NCBI GenBank assembly: GCA_031265845.1
Contig: JAISCC010000040.1
Coordinates: forward strand, 25,285 to 89,284
Length of the DNA: 64,000 nt
Reading direction: 5' to 3'
DNA from: Treponema sp.
GTDB lineage: Bacteria; Spirochaetota; Spirochaetia; Treponematales; Breznakiellaceae
Positions within the stretch are counted from its first letter, which is position 1; every line of letters begins with the position of its first letter. This document shows positions 17,796 through 24,934 of this stretch, one piece after another. The notes beneath the pieces were generated by a model. That model had not been told where the DNA came from, made no database searches, and was given only the letters and a program-made list of their open reading frames with translations. The position numbers and the translations under genes are program-made.

Positions 17796-17852
17796 TTGAC
17801 AGGCGTCGAAAAATGTTTTAGTCTTAAGATAAATTGTTACGTGGAGGTTGTT
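17796..17852 (+). promoter_or_regulatory. probable promoter and ribosome site of the small-peptide operon
   Basis: TTGACA (17796-17801) is followed after 17 nt by TAGTCT (17819-17824), a weak -10. The segment ends in GTGGAGGTTGTT, a strong Shine-Dalgarno sequence (17843-17847), five bases before an ATG. Confidence 0.5.
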
Positions 17853-17942
17853 ATGGTTAATGTAACTTTTGATTTCATTGAGAAGGCTATTCAGGCGAAC
17901 GGTAGCAACGCTTGTTCCGCCCCATCAGTGACATCCGGCTAG
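17853..17942 (+). CDS. 29-residue peptide, candidate exported/modified peptide precursor
   Basis: ATG at 17853 with a strong GGAGG site. The product has an amphipathic N-terminal half (MVNVTFDFIEKAIQA) and a short polar tail with one Cys (NGSNACSAPSVTSG). It ends in TAG at 17940-17942, directly in front of the ribosome site of the next gene. Leader-like start, small residue-rich tail rich in Cys/Ser/Thr and a following ABC exporter gene together resemble precursors of ribosomally made, modified peptides. I know no matching family, and no maturase is recognised. It is too short to be certain it is translated, but the ribosome site is better than most in this window. Confidence 0.55.
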   Translation: MVNVTFDFIEKAIQANGSNACSAPSVTSG

Positions 17943-17958
17943 GGGGTGAAGAAGTCTC

Positions 17959-18342
17959 ATGAAAGACTCTTTACACGATTCATTTATTACTAAAGATAAC
18001 TTTTTGGAACTTGATGAGTTAATAAGGAGACTTGACCCGGTTGGCATTGACGAATGGATTGGATTGCAATTGATTAAACAAGAAGGCAAGAGTTTTGTTC
18101 CTGAGTTTGCCTATGATGAAACGATTGATATACTTCAAAGACTTGGTGAAATCAATGAAGCGGTGAAATGCTGGATTGTGCCAGTAAAGATGCGCGATTT
18201 AATGCTTTCATGGCTGAAAAATATATCGGCGACACAGTCTTTCGTAAATAATCATGAAACGGGCGGGATAATACAAAACTTTCTCGATATAACGACTGAT
18301 TTTGTAAATCAGGATATTGTGAGATATGAAAATGACGAATAA
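17959..18342 (+). CDS. unknown 127-residue protein of the peptide/exporter operon
   Basis: ATG at 17959 follows AGGGGGTGAAG. The sequence is mostly helical and acidic (FLELDELIRRLDPVGIDEWI; YDETIDILQRLGEINEAVK), with no membrane segment and no signal peptide. One Cys is present near residue 75. It overlaps the exporter's start by about 11-17 bp. Position between a possible precursor and its exporter suggests a leader-binding, modifying or immunity role; that is inference. I recognise no domain. Confidence 0.6.
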   Translation: MKDSLHDSFITKDNFLELDELIRRLDPVGIDEWIGLQLIKQEGKSFVPEFAYDETIDILQRLGEINEAVKCWIVPVKMRDLMLSWLKNISATQSFVNNHETGGIIQNFLDITTDFVNQDIVRYENDE

Positions 18343-19939
18343 ATATTGGAAACAACAAGCGCTTGTTGTTTTTATATCCCTCTTTGCCATTTCTTTGGCG
18401 TCAATTGTCCCTTTTTTGTTAAAGGATATTATTCAATATATTCAAGACAAAAATTTTTCTCCTATCAAGCCGCTATTTATAGTGGTGGTTGTCATAATAT
18501 TTGTAAGAAAAACAGCCGATTTCGTTTTCAATTATCTCTTTAACAACTTGTATTTCTTGGTCAGCCATGACAAAAGAAATGAGATATTCAGTCATATTAT
18601 GAATTCACAATTATTTAGAAAGCAAACAATAGATAGTACGCTTATAATTAACCGCCTGCTGAACGAAACTTACGCTTATGGCGACATTGTCGGCATTGCC
18701 CCGGTAATGTTGATAATAAACTGTATAATGTTTATTGTCTCCGGGATTGTTCTTTGCAATATAAACATATACCTCTTTATAGGCTGCTGTTTTTTTATTC
18801 CATTTGTATTTATGGCAACCATATTAATGAAAAAGAAAATCGAGAGCGCCTCAATGCGGCACCGGAATAAATATGAGCGCTTGTTAAAAACGGTAACAGA
18901 GATATTAAACGCTTTCGCGGAAATAAAAATAATGAAGGCTGAACAATTTATATTGTCAAGATTCGCAGGCGGCAATAAAAACTACCTTGATTCAGAAAAA
19001 AGAATGAATAAAGTTCAACGCTTGTCCACGGATATGTCGGACATTCTGTTTTCCATATTGCCTGTTTTATGTTTATTATTTGGACTTTATTTGACAACTT
19101 TAGATAAAAGCGACATAGGCGGCGCTGTCGCCTTTTATCTTTATCTCGGATTTTTTATTGAGCCAATTGCCAATCTCACCTCTCTAAGAGTGCGGTTGAT
19201 TCAGAGCAAAAAAAAGAAGACGCTGGTCGAGGAAATAGCAAACGCTTTTGAAAAAGAAAGCGTTGGGCATGTTCATGATATTGAATGCAATAAAATATCG
19301 CTAAATTCCATTGACTATCAATATGACGCAAATAAAGTGGCGTTTAATTTAGATATAAATATATCCGCTCATGGAATGTATTATGTCAGCGGAAAGAGCG
19401 GCGTCGGAAAGAGCACTATTTTAAAAGTTCTGACGAAGATATTGTATTCAGAGAACACACAAATCATGATAGACGGCGTTCAACTTAATGATATTACAGA
19501 ACAGTCTTACTTCGAAAAAGTTTCCTACTTGAATAACAGCCCGCAATTCTTTGCCGGAACAATTCAGGAAAATATCACCTTTTTTGGAAAATATCCGGCG
19601 GACCCTGAAATAATTCCTCTTTTTTTTGATAAAGATGAGGAAATTGATTTGCAAAGCGAACTGTCGCTTGAGCGAGGCTCCTCTCTTTCAAGCGGGCAGT
19701 TGCAGCGATTGAATATTTTACGTCTGCTTGTAAAAGGGAAAAGACAGAAAATTATCGTCCTTGATGAAGCGTTGTCAGGCATTGATGAGTCTAAAGAACG
19801 TAAAATAATCTCCTATTTGAAAAATTATTTTAATGAGTCGTTTATTTTTATAGTAACCCATCGGAAATCAACGAAAGAATTGTGCGATTTTCATATAGAC
19901 GTCGATATAGAGAAAGTCGCTTTCAGCAGCTTGCATTAA
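18332..19939 (+). CDS. ABC exporter with fused membrane and ATPase domains
   Basis: About 535 residues. The ATG at 18332 (MTNKYWKQQ) or 18326 lies inside the end of the preceding gene. Six membrane helices occupy residues 10-290. The ATPase has Walker A SGKSGVGKST, a Q-loop near LNNSPQFFAGTIQENI, signature LSSGQLQR, Walker B IIVLDEALSG and switch His VTHRKS. There is no C39 peptidase domain at the N-terminus, so any leader removal would need another protease. Exporters of this half-size class act as homodimers. With the 29-residue peptide and the 127-residue protein it forms an overlapping three-gene operon. AT-rich codon use differs from the flanking housekeeping genes. Confidence 0.85.
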   Translation: MTNKYWKQQALVVFISLFAISLASIVPFLLKDIIQYIQDKNFSPIKPLFIVVVVIIFVRKTADFVFNYLFNNLYFLVSHDKRNEIFSHIMNSQLFRKQTIDSTLIINRLLNETYAYGDIVGIAPVMLIINCIMFIVSGIVLCNINIYLFIGCCFFIPFVFMATILMKKKIESASMRHRNKYERLLKTVTEILNAFAEIKIMKAEQFILSRFAGGNKNYLDSEKRMNKVQRLSTDMSDILFSILPVLCLLFGLYLTTLDKSDIGGAVAFYLYLGFFIEPIANLTSLRVRLIQSKKKKTLVEEIANAFEKESVGHVHDIECNKISLNSIDYQYDANKVAFNLDINISAHGMYYVSGKSGVGKSTILKVLTKILYSENTQIMIDGVQLNDITEQSYFEKVSYLNNSPQFFAGTIQENITFFGKYPADPEIIPLFFDKDEEIDLQSELSLERGSSLSSGQLQRLNILRLLVKGKRQKIIVLDEALSGIDESKERKIISYLKNYFNESFIFIVTHRKSTKELCDFHIDVDIEKVAFSSLH

Positions 19940-20106
19940 AATCCTCGACAGGCATTCTCAAAGTCTGTGTAAATACTAGAGGACTATGCGAGGGCGTATG
20001 CCTATCCGCTCAATCGCTTGGGGCGTTTGGACGCCAGTGCAGACGCGCCAAAACGCCTTGTCCTTATCCTTTCAAGGAAGCTTGCCCTTGCGCTGGTCAT
20101 GCCGCG
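19940..20106. other. short gap with possible transposon end
   Basis: No gene seen. The stretch near 19960-19975 (AGTCTGTGTAAATAC) resembles ends of IS256-type elements but there is no partner end. Confidence 0.2.
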
Positions 20107-21327
20107 TCATTTCCCATCAGCCCCGCAGCGATTCATCGTCTCTTTATATATTTCCACAAGTTTAACCGTCATGGCGTCAATCATCCAATGTTGCGCATAC
20201 CGCTTCGCTTCCAACGCTTTTGCGCGGTACAATCCGGAATCTTCCAGTAAATTGAGAACCCGCGCGGTGAATTCGGCTTCATCGTTCTGGACGATGAAAC
20301 CGCCCTTATCCCCGTTCATTACCGTAACGGTACCCATTGAGCCTATGGCTACAACAGGAATGCCCGTGCACATCGCTTCAATCGTAACCAACCCCTGAGT
20401 TTCGGTCAAAGATGGAAATACAAAAATGTCCGACATCGCGTATGCTAATCCCAGGTCTTTTCTTTCAAGATACCCCGTGAAAACACAGTGATCGTTAAGG
20501 TTAAGCCGCTCGCATTCTTTTCGCAAATCAGCCAGATACGGTCCGTCTCCAACGATCAACAACACCGCTTCACGATGTTTCTCAATTATCTTTGGCAGTA
20601 TGCCAAGTAAAAATCCGACATTTTTTTCTTTGGTCACCCGTCCGGCAAATAGCAGTATCCGCCTGTCCCTCAACGGGGGATACATTTGTTCCATTATTCC
20701 TCTGAAATCGGCGACTTGCAGTTGATTTGGGGTTAAATGCTTCGGGTCTATCCCGGTGGGCAATACGTATATTTCTTTTTTTGTCTTATACTTTCTCACT
20801 ATCGCCGCCGCCTGGTCCGTGGGAGCGATAACCGCATCCGCCCTCTTCAGCGCCAATTTGAATATGCGCCTTACGATGCGCTTAAACAAAGGAACCAAAA
20901 AAGCGGGGAAATAATTTCCAATATATTCCTCCCAGAGCGTATGAAACGTATACACCACCGGTATATTGTGGCGTTTCGCATAATAAAAGCCGAATTCGGC
21001 GATAACAAACTCCGAGTTAATATGGACAATACCGGGATGGAACGTTTCCAATTGCTTTGAAACCCACAGCATTTTATGAATTTTGGCAATTCTGTCCTCA
21101 TTTGAAATCACGAGCGGAAAGGAAGGCGCCCGAATAATTATGGGTTCCCGCCCTCCTGATTCTTCGTGGGGCGATGTTCCTTTCATATCTATTGCATCAG
21201 GATATGAGGAACAGACAATAATCACTGTATGTCCCGCCTGTATGAGGGCGTGTGAATACGTGTCCACTGATACGGTAATTCCATTGACACGGGGCCAATA
21301 GCTGTCCGTAAACATAGCGATGATCAT
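20107..21327 (-). CDS. GT4-family glycosyltransferase, likely glycolipid synthase
   Basis: 406 residues, GT-B fold. The N-terminus MFTDSYWPRVNGITVSV is the signature of the group with diacylglycerol glucosyltransferases and related mannosyltransferases. The C-terminal nucleotide-sugar site shows LLFAGRVTKEKNVGFLL, VFTGYLERKDLG, IFVFPSLTETQGLVTIEAM and the E-x7-E motif within it. The start (21327) follows TGGAGGAACCGGAT. It probably adds a sugar to a membrane lipid on the cytoplasmic face. A poly-C tract and a consensus promoter lie upstream, and a small leader ORF ends in a 4-bp overlap (ATGA) with this start, so expression may be switchable. Confidence 0.8.
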   Translation of the reverse strand: MIIAMFTDSYWPRVNGITVSVDTYSHALIQAGHTVIIVCSSYPDAIDMKGTSPHEESGGREPIIIRAPSFPLVISNEDRIAKIHKMLWVSKQLETFHPGIVHINSEFVIAEFGFYYAKRHNIPVVYTFHTLWEEYIGNYFPAFLVPLFKRIVRRIFKLALKRADAVIAPTDQAAAIVRKYKTKKEIYVLPTGIDPKHLTPNQLQVADFRGIMEQMYPPLRDRRILLFAGRVTKEKNVGFLLGILPKIIEKHREAVLLIVGDGPYLADLRKECERLNLNDHCVFTGYLERKDLGLAYAMSDIFVFPSLTETQGLVTIEAMCTGIPVVAIGSMGTVTVMNGDKGGFIVQNDEAEFTARVLNLLEDSGLYRAKALEAKRYAQHWMIDAMTVKLVEIYKETMNRCGADGK

Positions 21328-21551
21328 ATCCGGTTCCTCCAGCTGTCTGCGTGGGGCGTTCGGTCTCTTGACAGGGCTTGCCTGCTGGATGGGTGGATTG
21401 GCGGAATGAAGCCAGCGCGGCGGATTTCACCGCAACGCGTCTGGTTATGCGCGCATACGCGCTTACAAGGTTTTGCCGTATATGGGATTACATACAACGG
21501 GGGGGGGGGGGGTATGCTGTTCATACTGTTCGCTTTGGACGAGGTTTTCAT
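21324..21551 (-). CDS. leader ORF carrying a poly-C tract, upstream of the glycosyltransferase (uncertain)
   Basis: 75 codons, reading five consecutive prolines across a C14 tract (21499-21512 as G on the plus strand). Its TGA overlaps the glycosyltransferase ATG. The nearest Shine-Dalgarno sequence is 15 nt away, so translation is doubtful. Change in tract length would shift its frame. Confidence 0.3.
   Translation of the reverse strand: MKTSSKANSMNSIPPPPPLYVIPYTAKPCKRVCAHNQTRCGEIRRAGFIPPIHPSSRQALSRDRTPHADSWRNRI
21499..21512. repeat. 14-nt poly-G/poly-C tract
   Basis: An uninterrupted run of 14 G on the plus strand, C on the sense strand of the glycosyltransferase, 172 bp before its start. 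Such tracts vary in length by slippage and drive phase variation in several bacteria, including treponemes. Confidence 0.85.
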
Positions 21552-21597
21552 GTCTGTTTGCTAATTCTCCTTTTAAAGGGTTTGAATCTTAGATATA

Positions 21598-21626
21598 AGT
21601 ATACGCCTCTTTTCTTTGATTGTCAA
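21598..21626 (-). promoter_or_regulatory. consensus sigma-70 promoter upstream of the glycosyltransferase leader
   Basis: On the minus strand: TTGACA (21626-21621), 17-nt spacer, TATACT (21603-21598). It would transcribe leftwards through the poly-C leader into the glycosyltransferase gene. Confidence 0.7.
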
Positions 21627-21710
21627 TAGGTTAGAGTGATTTTTGCGCGTACAACAGGATTGAGTTCACCGCTTGAACCCGATTCAGCGGATTCAAGCGT
21701 TCCGAAGGTG

Positions 21711-21738
21711 ATAGGGAAGGAGCTTTTTCCTTCCCTAT
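21711..21738. terminator. hairpin following the L28 gene
   Basis: ATAGGGAAGGA and TCCTTCCCTAT form an 11-bp perfect stem with a six-base loop, 12 bp past the L28 stop. No U-tract follows on the minus strand. Confidence 0.5.
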
Positions 21739-21749
21739 GTATGCAGCCA

Positions 21750-21941
21750 TTACACCTTTTTTGTAATAAAGTCGCTTTTCAGACAGCGCGTACAAATTTT
21801 AAGCGTGCCTGTCGTACCGCCAATTTCGGTCTTTACTTTTACCAAATTGGGACGCCACGTACGACGGGTATGGTTTTTGGCATGACTTACCTTGTTGCCA
21901 GTTATCGTATGTTTTCCACAAATATCACAAACGCGAGCCAT
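21750..21941 (-). CDS. rpmB: 50S ribosomal protein L28
   Basis: 63 residues starting [20 protein letters not shown], with [12 protein letters not shown] and [10 protein letters not shown], the standard L28 layout including the two CxxC zinc knuckles. The ATG at 21941 follows GGAAGGAAGGAT; a longer frame to 22007 is not supported. Part of the large ribosomal subunit. Confidence 0.97.
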   Translation of the reverse strand: MARVCDICGKHTITGNKVSHAKNHTRRTWRPNLVKVKTEIGGTTGTLKICTRCLKSDFITKKV

Positions 21942-22059
21942 AGTATCCTTCCTTCCAAATAATCGTATAGAATGATGTATCATAGCAAAAGGCGAAAAAA
22001 AATGCAAGGGGATGGCGGCGTCTTGCCGGCGTCAAATTGACGATGACATTCCGCCTCCG

Positions 22060-23349
22060 CTATGTCGCTCCCACATTCAGCTTCTTCATAAGCCGCTCCT
22101 TCCTATGCTCAAAATCCGCGCGCGCTGTATTTCCAACGCCGTTCAACGCAAGACCTTGTTCAGCATACGCCAAAGCTTTGCCTCCGTCTTTCAGGCGGCG
22201 TTCAGCGTCAATGGCAAGCCCCCGCAACGCAAGGGCTTTAACAGCGATAGGAAAGCCTGCGGTTGCGGCTATCGCCGAAAGCCGGTGGCGCGCTTCCTCA
22301 AAGGAGCCGTCTCTCATGCGGTCAAACGCCAGAACAAGGGCGGCTTTCGGACACCCGCGATCCGACGCATCGCGGATGAGAGCCTCGCCGGTTCTGTACG
22401 CCGGTTCTTCTATTCCGGCGCCATTGCATTTCAGGATGAAACGCCAACGGAGCGCCAGATTTTCCCTGTCAACCCCGTAGCGTTCCGCAGACTGCGCGGG
22501 ATTCGCGGCGATATGGACAAAAGCGATAAAAAGAGACGCCAATCCAAAAACATCCCGTTTGTTGTGATCGCACATCTCTAAAAGCGGCTTCCACTCGCCG
22601 GTTCTCAGGAAGGAAAACCAGATATCCGGGGCACATGCGCCGGATATGTCGCCGGTTCTGTCCAGTCCCAAAATAGCGGTCTCAATCTCGGACTGGGAGC
22701 AGGAAGGAAGCGTTCGCTTCCACAGACGCCGCGCAGGGTGAAGCATATCCACATGATGAAAAACAGGCGGGGCAATGGCGTTCATAAGGCAGCGGGTCTT
22801 TAGTATCTGGCTGTCAAAACATTTGCCATTGTAACTGACAACGAAAGGCGCGGCAGATTCGCCGCGCAACGCGCCAAGCGACGCTTCCAGAAAATCATTT
22901 TCACCGGGATAATCAAGCAAAAGATACTGAGTACACTGCAAGGCGTACCCATGCCGCGCCTTCTTGAGGCGTCCAAAAGCCGCAATAAAGGCGAGCGTAC
23001 CGGCGCCGCTTGAAAGTCCTGTTGTTTCCAAATCGAAGAAAACGAAGTCCTCGTAGGTGTAATCCACCTGAAGAGCGTAGAGCAAATCAGGCGCCAGAAT
23101 AGCCAAAGACTGCCGGACAGTCTTCGTTAAAGCTGGAACAGGGACGGGCATGTCCAGCGTCAGGACGCGCTTTTTTACCAAACCGGTGACAGAGAGCCAA
23201 TCGGGTGGAAGCGCGTCCATGTCAGCGGCGCCTGGCGCGGCGCCCGCGCTGGAAAGAACGTCTCCAGAAGCGATGGCGGACTTTTTCAGCCCCGCTTCCG
23301 CTTGCAGAGATTTGATGGCTTGCAACCGATCCCTTAAACTATGACCCAT
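22060..23349 (-). CDS. YprB-like RNase H-fold exonuclease with helical repeat C-terminus
   Basis: 429 residues from MGHSLRDRLQ (23349) behind GGGGGAAAG. Residues 100-300 hold a DEDD-type exonuclease domain: FVFFDLETTGLSSGAG (Asp and Glu), SYNGKCFDSQILKTR (Asp) and HNKRDVFGLASL (final Asp). This matches the RNase_H_2/YprB family. The last 120 residues are Ala-rich helices of TPR type. Probably a cytoplasmic 3'-5' nuclease in DNA or RNA processing; the substrate is unknown in this family. Confidence 0.8.
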   Translation of the reverse strand: MGHSLRDRLQAIKSLQAEAGLKKSAIASGDVLSSAGAAPGAADMDALPPDWLSVTGLVKKRVLTLDMPVPVPALTKTVRQSLAILAPDLLYALQVDYTYEDFVFFDLETTGLSSGAGTLAFIAAFGRLKKARHGYALQCTQYLLLDYPGENDFLEASLGALRGESAAPFVVSYNGKCFDSQILKTRCLMNAIAPPVFHHVDMLHPARRLWKRTLPSCSQSEIETAILGLDRTGDISGACAPDIWFSFLRTGEWKPLLEMCDHNKRDVFGLASLFIAFVHIAANPAQSAERYGVDRENLALRWRFILKCNGAGIEEPAYRTGEALIRDASDRGCPKAALVLAFDRMRDGSFEEARHRLSAIAATAGFPIAVKALALRGLAIDAERRLKDGGKALAYAEQGLALNGVGNTARADFEHRKERLMKKLNVGAT

Positions 23350-23645
23350 ACTTTCCCCCACTTTCTTCACTATATCACATTTTGACCAAAAGTAGTTGGT
23401 ATCGTACCAATATAGCATGAAAAGTATGAAGCTTCCCTAAAGGGGAAAACATAAGGCAGGGAAAAATTTCGGCATGAAAGAAGAATTTACGGAACTGAAT
23501 TTCCATTCTATATGCGGAAGAAGCGAATCCGCGCGAAGGGGCGGACAGCATGGACTCTGGCCGCCGGCGAACCGGCGCTTGCGGCTGAAGAAGCGTATGC
23601 GGAACGTTAGACGAAATGGGGGAGAGGACTAATTTTTTTGAAATA
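23350..23645. other. intergenic region, no firm gene
   Basis: A 53-codon plus frame (23474-23632) starts MKEEFTELNF but becomes Arg-rich and lacks motifs. Composition is GC-rich until about 23620, then turns sharply AT-rich at the edge of the next gene's promoter. Confidence 0.35.
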
Positions 23646-23685
23646 TTGACAAATAAATAAAAAATGTTTAAAATAAAATCAGGAG
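23646..23685 (+). promoter_or_regulatory. promoter and ribosome site of the tRNA-deacylase gene
   Basis: TTGACA (23646-23651), 17-nt spacer, TAAAAT (23669-23674), then AGGAG (23681-23685), nine bases before ATG 23695. This sets the true start downstream of the longer open frame at 23664. Confidence 0.7.
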
Positions 23686-23694
23686 AAATAATTC

Positions 23695-24612
23695 ATGAAA
23701 AAGGCCGTATATTTTTCTGTGTGGATAAGAATATTGATCCGGTGGCTTCAAATGTATTCAATTATTTGCAAAATAATAATGATTTTATAGAAACAAAATT
23801 GATAATAGACGAATTTCCTGTAATGGAATATAATAATGGCGATTATTTTTTATTTGTTCGTTTGACTGATGTTTTAAGCCATAACTACATTAAATATTTG
23901 CCTGTGTTAAATCAACATTTTAAGGAATTTGATGTTGCCGGTGTTGTAAATTGGCATGAAGGTATACATGCGCCTGATAGGATATTGACAATACATTCAA
24001 CTGGAGATGCGCCTTCCGGGTTTTTTAGCAAATCAAGTCCAGCTTATTTTAAGAATATATTTTGTTCGCTTGAACAAAATCGTGTTAAATATCAACTGGA
24101 TAATTTTAAGGTGATGACGGAGGCGACGCATTGGTCAGGCGTTTCTTATAAACAACCGCCGGAGTTGCTAGATAGAATATGATGCGCCAATTTATGATAT
24201 TGAGGTTGGAAGCGCATTGAAAAGCTGGAATAATGAAACGGCGATAAAAATATTATCTGAATCATTATTTGACGTATTTAATGAAATAAGCCAATTAAAA
24301 ACATTATTATGTATTGGCGGAGTGCATTTTGAAGAACCATATTCAAATATATTGTTGGAAAACAATATTTCCATAGGACATATATTGGCAAATCAATGGG
24401 TTGTAGGAAATTATTCAGGAGAAAACGGTCTTGAAAAAATAAACAACTGTATTAAAAGCATTGATGGAGGAATTGACGGAATAATATTCCACGATAATCT
24501 AAAAGGGGAATATAAACAACAATGCAGAGCTATTGCGGAGAAATATAATGTATATTGTGGAAAACACAAAATACTAAGAACACCCGTTGAATTAATCAAG
24601 TTGTTAAAATAA
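23695..24612 (+). pseudogene. D-aminoacyl-tRNA deacylase, archaeal/plant DTD2 (GEK1) type, broken by two frameshifts
   Basis: The start MKKAVYF behind AGGAG is in one frame. After a T-run near 23710 the protein continues in a second frame: CVDKNIDPVASNVFNYL, VVNWHEGIHAPDRILTIHST and VMTEATHWSGVSY. At about 24180 a second shift leads to YDIEVGSALKSWNNETA and LLCIGGVHFEEPYSNILLEN, then IGHILANQWV to the end. EATH, the VGS...W block and the GG-H...P block follow the order seen in DTD2 proteins, which remove D-amino acids from tRNA. A usual HHGPT reads HWSGV here. AT-rich and unlike neighbours, it was probably acquired and then lost function. Confidence 0.65.
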
Positions 24613-24640
24613 TGTCATGCGCTCTCCACTTCGCATGACA
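24613..24640 (+). terminator. hairpin directly after the deacylase gene
   Basis: TGTCATGCG and CGCATGACA make a perfect 9-bp stem with a 10-base loop, beginning at the base after the stop codon. No U-run. The following 24641-24878 shows no supported gene. Confidence 0.5.
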
Positions 24641-24878
24641 GATCTGCTTGCGCGCAGACTCGCTTGCAGCGGCTCGATCTACGAACCGGAGCGTTATCTA
24701 CATCATCCGAAAGGATATTGGAAAGGGCTTTTGGAGATGGTTCTTTGATTGTATAGAGCGGGAACATGGACGCTGTGATTTTAAAGGCATGTTCGCTTAA
24801 ACAGCCTCGTATTCGCTGTCGCGCCATGCCCCGCCTCTTCCCCAAGCAAGCGTCTCTCATTCTTTTTGCTTCCGCCCC

Positions 24879-24907
24879 TTGCCTAAATCGTCAAAAACCG
24901 CTATGAT
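24879..24907 (+). promoter_or_regulatory. promoter of tex
   Basis: TTGCCT (24879-24884), 17-nt spacer, TATGAT (24902-24907), placing transcription start about 21 nt before the ATG. Confidence 0.6.
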
Positions 24908-24934
24908 TTTCCCAACTTTCATATTGAGGTTTGT

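Noticed and set aside
17602..17799. 65-codon plus ORF before the peptide operon as a maturase or second precursor
   Set aside because: No Shine-Dalgarno sequence, no motif, composition different from the operon, and the operon promoter overlaps its end.
19955..19980. IS256 transposon end
   Set aside because: Only a short resemblance; no matching opposite end, no transposase and no target duplication found.
22012..22581. 189-codon plus frame
   Set aside because: Antisense to the YprB-like exonuclease; Arg/Cys-rich and motif-free.
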